Below are positions 35,126 through 46,476 of a DNA stretch of 64,000 bases, piece by piece. The notes under the pieces were generated by a model. It was not told the DNA's origin and made no database searches. It saw only the letters and a list, made by a program, of their open reading frames with translations. The DNA lies in contig NC_083564.1 of assembly GCF_019925205.1 (NCBI RefSeq), positions 13,488,134-13,552,133 on the forward strand, given 5' to 3'. Position 1 is the stretch's first letter; each line of letters starts with the position of its first letter. A program made the position numbers and the translations under genes. The DNA is from Metopolophium dirhodum. Taxonomy: Eukaryota > Arthropoda > Insecta > Hemiptera > Aphididae.

Positions 35126-37915
35126 ACAAAAATCGAATCTGAGCGGAGATGGTGAAAACCTATTTATAAGGATATTCTGTCATTTAATTATATTAGTTGT
35201 ACTATAGGTACTACTAATAATGCGGTAGGTTTAACTAATTTTTGCCAAAATCATCGCTCATAATATAATTAAATTATTGTTATTATACTTTTAAAGTTAT
35301 AATAAGTCAATACCAACGAACAGTGTGTACATAACCTTTGGTAAAAATAGTTTAAATTTAGTTTAAATATATTGAAAATGTCATTGTGTGTAGAAAATAA
35401 TAATAAAAGGAATGGCGAAAAGTTTCAAGTTCCTGCTATTAATATATTTTTAATTTCAACAAAATAACTAAAGGAAAAAATGTTATTTTTCGTTTAAATA
35501 TCCGGTTTTGTCAAAATTTGAACTTAAAACTCTTATAAAAATGTCAAATGTCTATAAACTGCTAAAAAAAAGACCAAAATATTTTGAAATGTATATCACA
35601 ATGTCATTATCTAGAAAATGATCGTATAAATATTTATATAATAAAACACGATCGATTTTGTCAAAAACTGGTGTAGTGTAAATATTCCAGTTTTTCCCGA
35701 TAATTTTCAAAAGCACCAGTAATTACTTTTAATCCCCCCCCTCTCAGTACAAACTACTAAATTCAATTTGTAACCAAGAAGCACCCTCATTCAGAGACAT
35801 ATAGTTAAAGATTGAAACAATTTTAGTGCTCTCAAAAATGATGATAGACAAAAAAAAATACACATAATTTATTGTAAAACCAATACGTTAATCTCTCCCC
35901 TTAGAAATAAGAATACAAAAAAAATATAAAATTTAAATTGCATATTTAATGATAAAAAAAAATAAAAAAACCAAAATATGTTTAGATTATAGGGATTGAT
36001 GTGTTTAAAGGATTCGCGACAACTCTGGAGGGAGAGGTGGTTTTGGCCTCTTCAGCATTCAATGCGAATCTAATGGTGGGTTAATGCTATGGAAGTCCGA
36101 TCACTATGATTGATGAGGAACGGCATTTAGTATTGTACTATGGTTACCATAATCATAATAAATAAACAATAAAGTTGAAAGACGAGATCATTTTATCGTT
36201 AGCGTTAGCACTAATATGATCGAATTATAATATTATTCTGAATATGCGTATTACATATACCTATTACACCGGAACATCGGCGGTGATCCATTTAACGTGA
36301 GATAATCATTATTTCAAAAACTATTAGCGTTTTATAAAGGTACATTTTTACATAATTTTAAGTTGTTAAAAATATGTATTACAGTAAAAGTTAATTATAT
36401 TTATTACTAAGTTTATCGTTTTCGTTTAAGATTCTGAGTAGAATGTATTGATTTTACAATGATGAGTGTTTTTTTTTGTGTGTCTGTCATCACGGTTTGG
36501 GGCAGTAAAACTGCTTCGATTTTCTTCAACAGTATCTTGTTCGATGGGAAATTGAATCTAGTAGGTGCACTCGGGAGGTTAAAATTCCCAATAGTTTTCA
36601 AAAGCACCGGGAAAAACAACATAAAAATTAAGGAAAGACGGGAATTTTTACGCAAAATCGGTTTTCCACAAAATTGATTTAGGTTTTTGGTGTAAATTTA
36701 CTTGAAAATTTGATACGAGACTCCTACTATATTGTTACAATGACATTTGAAAAATATTAAAAATCCTTAGTCACAGTTTTTTTTTAGAAGCATTTAAAGT
36801 TCAACAATTGACAAAATATGGAAAAATCACGAAAATTAGCAAATTATTTTGAGTTAAAAATTCATAAAAATTTTTGTTATTAAATCTAAGATTTGAAATT
36901 GTAATGCAAGATTCCTTATAAGGTTATTTACCTTTATCAAAATAAAAACGTCTATAAATAAGTCAAATTAAATTTTTATGAGCGTTTAAAATTGATTCGA
37001 TTTCTCATGTAGCGATTTCCTTATTTTGTTGTTATTCAAAAACGAATAACTGTAGATACATGCAAATTTCACTGAATGTTTATTTTATTAATTCTTATAA
37101 TTGATAACATTTTCAAAATATTTTGATTTGTTTTGAGCTATTTACGGACATTGTCAGTTTTCAATTTTTTTAGTTTTTTTTCTATAAATATCAATTAAAT
37201 TTTATTTGTTGTGTAAAAAAGCGTGAAAATTTAATACAAGGCATCTGATATATTGTTAAAATAGCAGTTTAAAAATATTAAAAATACATAGTCACAATTT
37301 TTTTTATAAACATTTTAAGATCGAATTTTGACAAGATTTATAAAATTTAAAATTGAATAATTATTTTGTAGTTAAAAATGTATAAAATGTTCAACTTTTA
37401 TATCTAAGGATTGAAAATTTAAAACAAGATTCCACGTAAATAGTTAATTTTGTTACCAAAAAATCTAAATAATACATAAACAAAGTTTATTTTTATAGTC
37501 ACTTTAAGTTAAAGATTTGGACGAAATTACATATTAAAAAACCTAGAATAACTTACTATTTTAGTTATTTTGTTGTAATTGTATAATATTATTCGTGGGT
37601 ACTTGAAACTTCTAAAGTATACTATTATAATATATCCATGATAGTATCACACTATAACGGTTTGTTTTTGATGTATAACGTGTTATAAGTACCTACCTAA
37701 TGGATATTGTGATATGATTAATTTGGAATTTATTATAGGTACCTATTATTATATGTCAATTTTTTTTTTAATACCATAGATAAGTATAATATATGTCATA
37801 TACCTAGACTGACATACCGACTCCGCTCAAAATCTTTTTCTTATACAATGGTATTATATCATTGAATTCAAATTTAATACCATCCATTATACAGTGACCT
37901 ACTTGTCACCTACTG
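35126..37915. repeat. Aphid-type repeat block with inverted end signatures and an internal tandem duplication
   Basis: The left edge reads CATTGCATACAAAAATCGAA then TCTGAGCGGAGATGG; the right edge, reverse-complemented (from about 37860), reads CATTGTATAAGAAAAAGATT then TTGAGCGGAGTCGG, so the two form inverted ends about 2.7 kb apart. A third, internal signature occurs at about 36416-36450 (CGTTTTCGTTTAAGATTCTG). The right 330 bp match the split copy at 4836-5470. The left portion contains AGTTTTTCCCG and TTTTCAAAAGCACC(A/G)G words at 35690 and 36594. No transposase frame is visible. Whether it is one element or several overlapping fragments of one family cannot be settled here. Confidence 0.6.
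36700..37540 (+). repeat. Diverged tandem duplication, unit about 521 bp
   Basis: TGAAAATTTGATACGAGACT with TATATTGTTACA and AAAAATATTAAAAATCCTTA then GTCACAG...TTTTTTTAGAAGCATTT (36703 onward) recurs as TGAAAATTTAATACAAGGCA, TATATTGTTAAA, AAAAATATTAAAAATACATA and GTCACAATTTTTTTTATAAA (37224 onward). Offset is 521 bp. Further matching words (AGATTCC, ATCTAAG.ATTGAAA) keep the order. Confidence 0.65.
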
Positions 37916-38569
37916 TACAGCAGAGTAAAACTCACTTGCCCACCTTTTTTAAATTTTATTTTTGATGTGAAACATCTATGGGGGGCAGTAGGACCGGCTG
38001 TTGGCGTGCCGATGTTACCACGCGTGAACATGTAATAGGTACACCTTTAAAATAAAGAATCATTTTTCTTAAAAAATCTGAATGTTTGTTTTTGATTATT
38101 CCATGTTTATTTCCTTTAATAAACCATCTTCTCCACTTTCGTCAGTGGAATATTTTTGGGGTAGATCGATGCATAAAATCGAATTTTAGACTAGTAGTTA
38201 AGAGTTGTAAGTATTTAAAGTTTTAAATAGCGGAGTGGTGTATTGTACGGGTGTATAATCCGCATACTGTTTGTCACTATACTCTGTTCATCTAAACTTT
38301 AAAATTTCAAAGACTTCTAATAAATAACATTTCTCAAATAAGATTTTTATAGATTTAAATACTCTGAATAATATTTTGCTTCAGAATGGAAAATTAAAAA
38401 TGTACGTTATAATATTGTCACTCAAAAGAGAAAAAACTTTTTAAAAAAATGGTAAAAATATACAATTTTTAAAAAATGCTATTTTGTAATGACTTAAAAT
38501 TATGCAAAAGAAATACGTTCAAAAACGTTTGTGTTGTATGTAATAATGAGTGGCCCAAATCAAATGGAT

Positions 38570-38720
38570 CACTCTGTATATTTTTTTTTCCGGTATAATC
38601 GAGAGCCGGAGAAGGAACTGTTGCTCACATTGCTTCTTCTCCGCTCACATTGCTTCTTCTCAACTTGCTTACATTGCTTCTTCTCCGCTCACATTGCTTC
38701 TTCTCACACTCTGTATATTT
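38570..38720. mobile_element. Small insertion with tandem 20-mers, flanked by a 14-bp direct repeat
   Basis: CACTCTGTATATTT lies at 38570-38583 and 38707-38720. The interior holds four copies of a 20-mer GCTCACATTGCTTCTTCTCC (38623, 38643, 38667 and 38687), arranged as two pairs separated by CAACTT-like spacing. The flanking word is also the terminal motif of a dispersed family (see 48550-48835), so the direct repeat may be either a target duplication or a family-specific end. Confidence 0.7.
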
Positions 38721-38984
38721 AGCAGAAACAATAGAAAAATATTATGGTCATGATAAAAAAAAATAATTACAAAATTTAAAAATATTATTGAAATAATTTA
38801 TCAATGAATATAAATATAAAAACTATTGTATATTTGCGTATAATCGCTCATTACCTTCAAGTTTATAACGTTTATAACATTTAAAATTTTTTTTTATTAG
38901 GATAAAGGCTTCGACTACTAGGTCATTAGCGTGTGATACTGTAGGGGAGGGTTCTGTAGATTAATTTACACGTGTGTGTTTGTT

Positions 38985-39166
38985 TTGGCAGCATTTTTAA
39001 TTTGGGCACCCGTAGGTATCTGCCATGCCCGGGTGGGGGATGGCGGCACTTGTTCTCCGGACACCGTGACTTGCCCGGATAAAAATGACACCCGCGACCG
39101 AGGTATCGAACTCGGGTCGGCTGCGTCGCAGCCGACGCCTTAGTCCGCTCGGCCACTCCGTCCCTC
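38985..39166 (-). mobile_element. tRNA-derived SINE (tRNA-Ser/Leu-like head)
   Basis: Minus strand: GGGACGGAGTGGCCGAGCGG then ACTAAGGCGTCGGCTGCGAC, GCAGCCGACCCGAGTTCGAT and ACCTCGG. GTGGCCGAGCGG and GAGTTCGATACC are tRNA box A and box B; the head has the long-variable-arm-free start of a class II tRNA. The T-loop has an extra base and the 3' acceptor strand is absent; instead a tRNA-unrelated part follows (CCGGGCAAGTCACGG...CACCCGGGCATGGCAGATAC). It is therefore a SINE, not a functional tRNA. The 85-codon ORF across it (reading VAERTKASAATQPTRVRYLG) is the familiar spurious translation of tRNA-like sequence. Confidence 0.85.
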
Positions 39167-42100
39167 ATTTTAAATTTATCCACCTATAAAAAGAATAGTA
39201 GGAACCTATTACCTTTTTTTTATATCCACGAACTAAATCATCCGATTCCTTAATAAACATAAATAATTGATACCTCGAAATATTAAATCAAGAAAAAAAT
39301 AAAACATATCCTGACGTATATAATTCTTCCGTTTTTCAACTTCCATATAGTATGATTATATATATAGAGTTTTACTATTACTTGGATTTACGCTGAACTC
39401 GATAATTGTAATGCTACTACAATTTATTTCTAACTTAATATCGATTCTTATAGACTTTTAAATAGTTTTGATAAATAAATAATTACAGTATTTTTATTTG
39501 GCGTAAATAATTTATACACATATCACCTACTATTAAACTGCGTAATACTTTTATTAATTAAGATTAAAAACTGCATTATATTTTTTATTTTGTTTACTGG
39601 CGCACATAATTCGACGAAATTTAATCTTTTCCGGCACGTTTTACATGAATGCGTACTTGTACAATAATTACATACAATCAAGTTTATTAAGTACAAAATA
39701 AAGTTTACCTTTAAAAAAAAAACTGAAGTATAACCTTTTATAAGTATCTTATGTACGTTTATACATCGTTTACAGCCTTTCAATTTTCACGGGCAAAATG
39801 GATTGTCAATTTACCGCATTAACCGTTTGTAACGCTTTTTATAATATGTATTATGATTTATGATGTATAATCGTGTATTTAATAATATTTTCAAAATGCT
39901 CGTAGATCACGTTATTCGCATTATTTTAATTTACTACATTTAAAATTCAATCTTGCACAGTTGTATATAACCAGAGGGAACAGTGATGGAGAGTAATTAT
40001 AATCGTTTAACTCGTAACATTTTGCTCGTTTTATATGAGTAAATTTATACTGTTATTGTACACGCACAGATACAACGTACAATATAGTGTGTCACGTTTG
40101 ATCTCACTTTTCATTATACATCTGAATCACTTTAATGAGCATTGTACGTTAATTAATTCGTCTTCTTTCGGTCCACGTCATTTCTCAGATATCTGTATTA
40201 ATAACTTATCAAGTTTAAATTTATGTTTAAGGGAGACGATTGCACCCTTATTTTTATTTAAGTTACGTACGCGCGCTTTAATCATTCATAATCACTTCTG
40301 ACAGTTCCTAAGACCCATTAAGTCGACGTCAACTATCGGTACCCATATTATATACTTATTTATACCTAAATTATGGTTTTGACGTGTCTAAATATTGTGC
40401 TGTATACCAGTAATCAATATCCATGTATAGGTGAGTACATTATAAAATGTCCCATCAATGGATCGTTAATTTTTTTTAATTGACAGACATGAGTTAGTTA
40501 CGCTTATAAAGTTATAGTCGAAACCTTACAGTACAAAACGATACAGGAATAATATAATTCATCGTAACTTGGAAAATTATACATAATTACATTTCGCTGA
40601 CGACTTTATTAAAAATTTCAACGACTTTTAATCATTTGACTGAACGTTTAAAATTACTTTAACAGCTTTGACTAAACGACGCGACGTAGCACTATATGTC
40701 ACGCTATACATCACCCGTTTTACTCAACTACATCTATTTATTTACTTTTAGTGGTGTATACTGTATACATATATAGGAACATAAATACATAGGTGCATAA
40801 TATATACCTACGAACAAATACATACATAATATACATTTATATATTACTATGTAGGTACCTACTGTTCCAATTTTACAGTAGTCACTATGGTATAGTTGTA
40901 TATAATTACAATTGACAAATGAAATGTGAATGCCAGTAATAATAATTGACTACATATATTAATTCCTCCATTTTATTTTTCGTTTATATAGGTACCTATA
41001 TTGCTCCGGCGACTGGAATACAAATACGGTAAAACGTGACGTCGACTTATTTGACACTGTAAAACGTGTACAACGCGTATATTCGATTTAGAAAAAAATG
41101 TTTTAAATAATTTATGTAAGTACACGTGGCGAAAAGTACTTAAATAATTCTTAAACTGATGTCTGCTGCACATTTTTACGCGTACAAACTGTACAAACTT
41201 ACTTGACCAATAACAACGGTATAATTGCGAATTTGTGCAACTGCAGCACTGTGTATCGATACGTATGTCCCAAAATATTATAATATACATTAAAAAATTT
41301 ACTGGTGTACGGAAAAAATTGGAAATAATTACAAAACACAATATTATTAAGAATTTAGAATTGAGAAAACCAAATGATTAAAAATAGTAATTTAATACAA
41401 ACTGTATCCGCTGAAATAGTGAATAGGTACTATTAAAAATATATATATATTTAATTAGCTTCTGACCCAATTTATAGATCGGACGACTGTATGGGAAAAA
41501 CAAATAATACAAACAACAACGTAAAAAAAAAATACTAGTTTTCGTTTTGTTCCCAAAAACGCAAATGTACTAAATAGACAACCAATGAACGGCATATTAA
41601 AAAATAATTACGCTTAGTGTAAAATAATGGTTTCCATTTCACGAAATGGATTAAATTACATAAACTTAAAACAACTTCCAGATTATGATCGATGTTCATG
41701 AAATGGATATTCATTTCTTGAAAAACTCGATTTCACTATCACAGTTTCTCTGTTCACCCTATATATTATGTCATTCAATCGATGTCCATTTAGAAAATTG
41801 TGTAGGTATACAATCTAGTTGCAATAGCTTGAAATTTGAAAACCTTCATAACTCTTAAGTTTTTTCTTGCCCCTGAAGTACATATTTATAAGTTATATTT
41901 TAGGTATTTAACCAGGAAAACACATAAGTCAAATTTATTTTTATCCCCGTTGAGATTAGAAGTATATCGAGACTTGAGTGTATATACATACTATATAGGT
42001 TATAATATAATATACATTATAGTTTTATGATTTTGTATATTTTATAGGCATATTCTCATTTCCAAATGTATATACATATAATATACACACCTACTATAAA

Positions 42101-42399
42101 TATAGTGTTAAAAACGTGTCCAGACTCCAGACCTTAACTTAAGCAAAACAATGTAAAAATTTAAATATCCAACTGTAAATACGAGTAGATAAATGGAATT
42201 TATTGTAAAAAAATTAATGGGTGGCTAATAACCCCGCAGTTGCATATGCCTTAATTAATTACCAGAGTTGCGTCTGGTCATTTTTAACGTAAACAAAACT
42301 TATCAATACGCTGCAAGTATAGTCTGCAACTGTGACCGGTGGTGAAGCAGCATCAAATTTATTTTAGTGAAAGAGGAAAACAAATCTACCTGCGTAAGA

Positions 42400-43200
42400 T
42401 TAAAAACAAATCTACGATAATGAGTATAGACTTATATAATATTATGTGACGTACGTCGAGTTGCTTTCAGCGACGGCCCTCATATGAATATATAATATAT
42501 ATATATATAATTTGTGGTGCACTCTCGAACGAAGTAAAAATTTTAAAAACGTGTGCCCCCCTCCCTCTACCAATCCCGCGGACTTGTAGACATATATACT
42601 TATACCCTACGCAAGAATCGATAACGTCGTTATGCGCGGGCACAATATGATATATATAATAGTAGGTATATAGGATACCATCTCTCTATATAAGTTGTGG
42701 CGGGGCACGCACCGAAGATATTTGTGAAATATTCTGTGGGACGGTTATAATATGACCTAACCTAAAAGTACATTGTCATAGTTAAAACAATATGAATTAT
42801 TATAATATGTATATACAGCTGATGGCAGCTGATAGGTTGAAGCGGCGGTGGCGATTGGCGTGACGACGACGACGATCTGCGCAGCATCTATTGTTATACG
42901 TCAAGGCATGTGCGGCGCATTTCCCCAGCCTCCCCCCCCCTCAACGAACGCGTGTATTTTCATATTGTATTTTTTCGCAAACAATAAGTGCGCAATTCCT
43001 GTGTGAGTTTGTTCTCGTCAGCCTGGAGGGGATTCGGTCATAATTTTTCAAAATATTGCCACTTTGCCACGCCGCACGTAGCTGTTTGCAGCCAGCACTC
43101 TGCTCAGAGTAAAAATTCGAATCGATATTATTGGCCACAAATGAAAAATAACGAACATTTGAATTCGTTCTGTCGCCGCCGGAGGTGAACATAATTTTAC
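42400..43200. promoter_or_regulatory. GC-rich intronic island
   Basis: CpG-containing DNA (GACGACGACGACGATCTGCG, GCGGCGCATTTCCCCAGCC, a C9 tract at 42932-42940) inside the 14.4-kb intron. Could be an internal promoter or enhancer; nothing in sequence decides. ORFs on either strand have no recognisable product. Confidence 0.25.
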
Positions 43201-44839
43201 TAGTAAAAACGACAATGATATAGGTACTGTACAATAATATTGTAATAATTACAATTTTTTTTTCGACAACACGGATTTCACAAAAATTCTGAAAACATAG
43301 TTTTACAGTTTTACACGAACCGCACTTCAGTGAAACGCACTAATTTTTCGCAAAAATATTACATTTAAATAAGATAGTTTTGGTGTGAGAAATTGAGGAT
43401 TGGTGAAACTTAAGTTATATAATAGATAATTATGTTTCCATTCTTTTGCATGTAAGTTTGTGTCTGCGTGCTTTGTGTCGCGGTGCGAATAAATCCATTT
43501 GGCCTGCTAACAAACTATGTTATTTTATGTTATTATAATTTATAAATAAATATTTTGTACCGGGTCACGTGTAAATAATTTAATAATAAGCATTGAATTC
43601 CGATAAAAAAAAATAAAATAAAAAAAATACCGTAAAATATATTGAACTGCTGCAGGCAAGTTATTACTATTTCGTCGAAAGAAAAGAAATAGAAATTTCC
43701 TACGTTCGTTTCGTAATTTGATGTAACAACACGATAGTTGTATTATGGCCAACTACAATATTAGGAGGTACTTGATTATTGTCATGTATTGGGCCATAAA
43801 AATTAATTTCGCAAATTAATCAAAATCCTAACCAATTATTAATTATCAATTAAAAAAATCAGCTTTATCTTACGGACTTTCATTTGTATAATATACGTAT
43901 ATACCTAATATTATATTATTCACAAGTTCCGCTTGCCTATCTTGTATAAGGTAATCATTATAGTTTAAACATTAACGCCACACATCTATGACGATGAAAA
44001 ATGTCAACCGTCTTTTTTAAAACACTTTGACATATTTCATTACGACCCGTCATAAAGATAATGAAACTTTTGTTGGTAATTCCGTCGAATGTCTCTTGAT
44101 ATAAAATCGAGTTACGATAGGGTATACGATCACAACGACTTTTGAACATCGTTTGTCAGTTTTCCGCCCGCACAATGAACATTAATATTCATAAATTCCT
44201 GTACACATTATACACCTATAATACGCGTGACTTTACACAAAAGCATTTCCGTTTATTACAACTTATTTCAATATTTACGCGTGTACCTACTTCTACAATG
44301 TTTACGTTAGAAATTATGTCGTAATACTCGTAAGTTATACACAGTTATTTGTCCCTTTCAACTACATCTAATATAATAAATTTCAATCAGATAAATTATG
44401 AGGCCACGTAATTGTGGCCGTAGTTGGTCGTTGTTTGACCGTTTACCTGCCAATATTGGTCTTTGGTTCGGCGTTATATACAAGGACGGTTTTCGATATA
44501 TATATATATTATATATATAATATATATAACGACGAATTCGGAATCGCCACAATAGTTTTTAACAATTAATGCGCTAAAGCGTACAGACGATAAATTTAAG
44601 TTAATTAAAAAGTTAACCTCTACGGAAAGTTTTAATGGGCTGCAGTAATAAACATTAGCGTAATAACGGCTTATCAGCGTTTTTACGGTAACTGTGATAC
44701 GCACAATTCGAATACTAAACGGAATATGTGTTTTTATAGCGGCAGTCGACGATTAATATTGATTATACACATACCGTTTCGATTTCGTCGGTAATAAGAA
44801 TATATATAAGACTCTTGTTTCAAAGTGAGTATTTATTTC

Positions 44840-45120
44840 GATTACTCGTCGGACATTTATCACGCTCCGCGTGCCGCGGTCCTATAGTCGAACTGTATAC
44901 CGTCGTGCAGAGACGTATGCACCAACCGTTTGTGTAAACATTTTAGCCGTTTCAATAATCGAGACGTAATACACTGGATTTGCGCGAGTTGCGATGATAC
45001 TGCGTAACACATCGACCGATTAATAATGGACCAACGCCACCCACATACGTGACCCACCCACCCCGCGTGGCACGCATACGCGCGTGGCCACGGGGTGGAA
45101 TATTATCGTCAATATTTCAG
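44840..45120. promoter_or_regulatory. Second GC-rich intronic island
   Basis: Runs such as CGCTCCGCGTGCCGCGGTCC and ACGCGCGTGGCCACGGGGTGG are CpG-dense. Partial inverted words CGCGTGGCACGC / GCGCGTGGCCAC are present. No coding frame is supported. Confidence 0.25.
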
Positions 45121-46178
45121 AATTCCCAGCGTTAGCGATTTAAATCACGTTCGCTCGAACATAATAATAATGTAGGTAGGTATAGACGGAAAGGATTTTC
45201 ATCATTTTTGCATTATTTTTTCTACAAGTGCTACAAAATGCTAACCGAACTAAAACATTTTATTTCACTACTATAATATGTAAAACGATTCAGAGTAAAA
45301 AGTAATTTTTATTTCGCATTTCCTACACTTTTTCGTATGAATTTTTCACATATTTATGGTTATCTTAATTGTTTACATATTATGTATGTGTGCATGTACG
45401 TATGTGTGTATGACGTATGCATTTGTATTAGGTATGTACGTGCATCTTGTACTTTGAAACTAAAAAATAAAAATATGTATGAATTCTTGTCTTGTGCATT
45501 TGTATATTCATTTAATGTCGTCTTAAATATGTATTTACGTTTTTAGCCGGGTGCATGTATATAACTTAAATGAATTATTCACAATTACCTACTTCGTTTG
45601 ATAGTGAAAAAGTAATACACAGTTTGTCATTAGGTTTTAGATTATAAAATATCAAATATCAAACTAACCCTGTAACAACGGCATGAGTTAATTTGAATTT
45701 CTTGGTAATTTCCTGAGGTAATGTTTTTTAGATCTTTTATAGCATTTTTGCATTTTTGGCCTGACAATATATCGTAAGTACAGTGGATACTTAACGATGT
45801 TTCGCGCGGGGTGGAATTGAAAAAGTCCGTGTATCGCAGTTTTTGGACGATGGTGATATTAAGTAGTACAGATAACATATTCTTATTATTTATTAACAAT
45901 ATTATGTGTGTAGTACGTAAACAATAAACATATTATAACGTTATGTATCATTATAACTATTAAAGTCGAGATTGTTTTTCGCTCGTTTCAAATCTCAAAT
46001 TCTCAGACTTAGTAGGCCCAGACCTGTTTAGTTCGGGATATTTTTTTTTTTAATCAAATCGTTTTTCCTTCGTATTATACATATATAGTGCGGCCGCTAT
46101 TACAATTATCGATCAATTAATTATTATAATATTGTGATTATTAATAATAATATCCATTGAGCCCCGTGGGCGACTTAC

Positions 46179-46476
46179 TCGCAAACATTTTTTGCTCGCC
46201 GTACCGGACGACCGCGCGGTTCCGGTTGAGCATTTTGTAGCCCAGTCGGAAGTCGAAGTTGTAACCCGTGTTGTCCAGGCTGGACAGCGTGTACAGCCGG
46301 ACCAGCAGAGTGATGGAATTCGTCTCGCTGTAGTAGTGAGCAGGCGCCCAGGACGTGCCACACCAGCCACCCGACACGGCCGGCCTGTCCGATTCGGTGA
46401 TGTGAAGGTCGCCGTCCGGACATCCAGCGTTCGTGTACGAAGCAAACCGCCCGATGGTGAAACTGTCCAAAGTCAC
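46179..46476 (-). CDS. Exon B: remainder of first CUB-like module
   Basis: The acceptor ends CGAGCAG and the exon opens VTLDSFTIGRFASYTNAGCP. It continues through DGDLHITESDRPAVSGGWCG, a stretch of strand-like ITLLVRLYTLS, and YNFDFRLGYKML, a typical closing beta-strand pattern of a CUB module. The donor is GTAAGT directly after 'TTT GCG A', so the exon is 298 nt and ends one base into a codon; exon C supplies the other two bases (AAA, Lys145). The LxSFxIGRF start and the G-W-C-G motif (equivalent to the FCG found after the ligand-side loop of CUB domains) support the assignment. Two antisense or shifted reading frames across this GC-richer exon are shadows. Confidence 0.88.

Larger units (their letters stand above)
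31821..46178 (-). other. Large intron between exons B and C (14.4 kb)
   Basis: Noncoding as far as can be seen. It carries the repeat block at 35126-37860, the tandem-repeat insertion at 38570-38720, the tRNA-derived SINE at 38985-39166, and GC-rich islands at 42400-43200 and 44840-45120. Since exon B ends in phase 1 and exon C starts there, an additional symmetric exon could be missed, but none was recognised. Confidence 0.7.

Noticed and set aside
38985..39166. Functional tRNA-Ser/Leu gene
   Set aside because: The T-loop has an extra base and the 3' acceptor strand is missing, with SINE body in its place.
38926..39183. 85-codon minus-strand ORF
   Set aside because: Translation of a tRNA-derived SINE head; the peptide VAERTKASAATQ is a known artefact of tRNA-like DNA.
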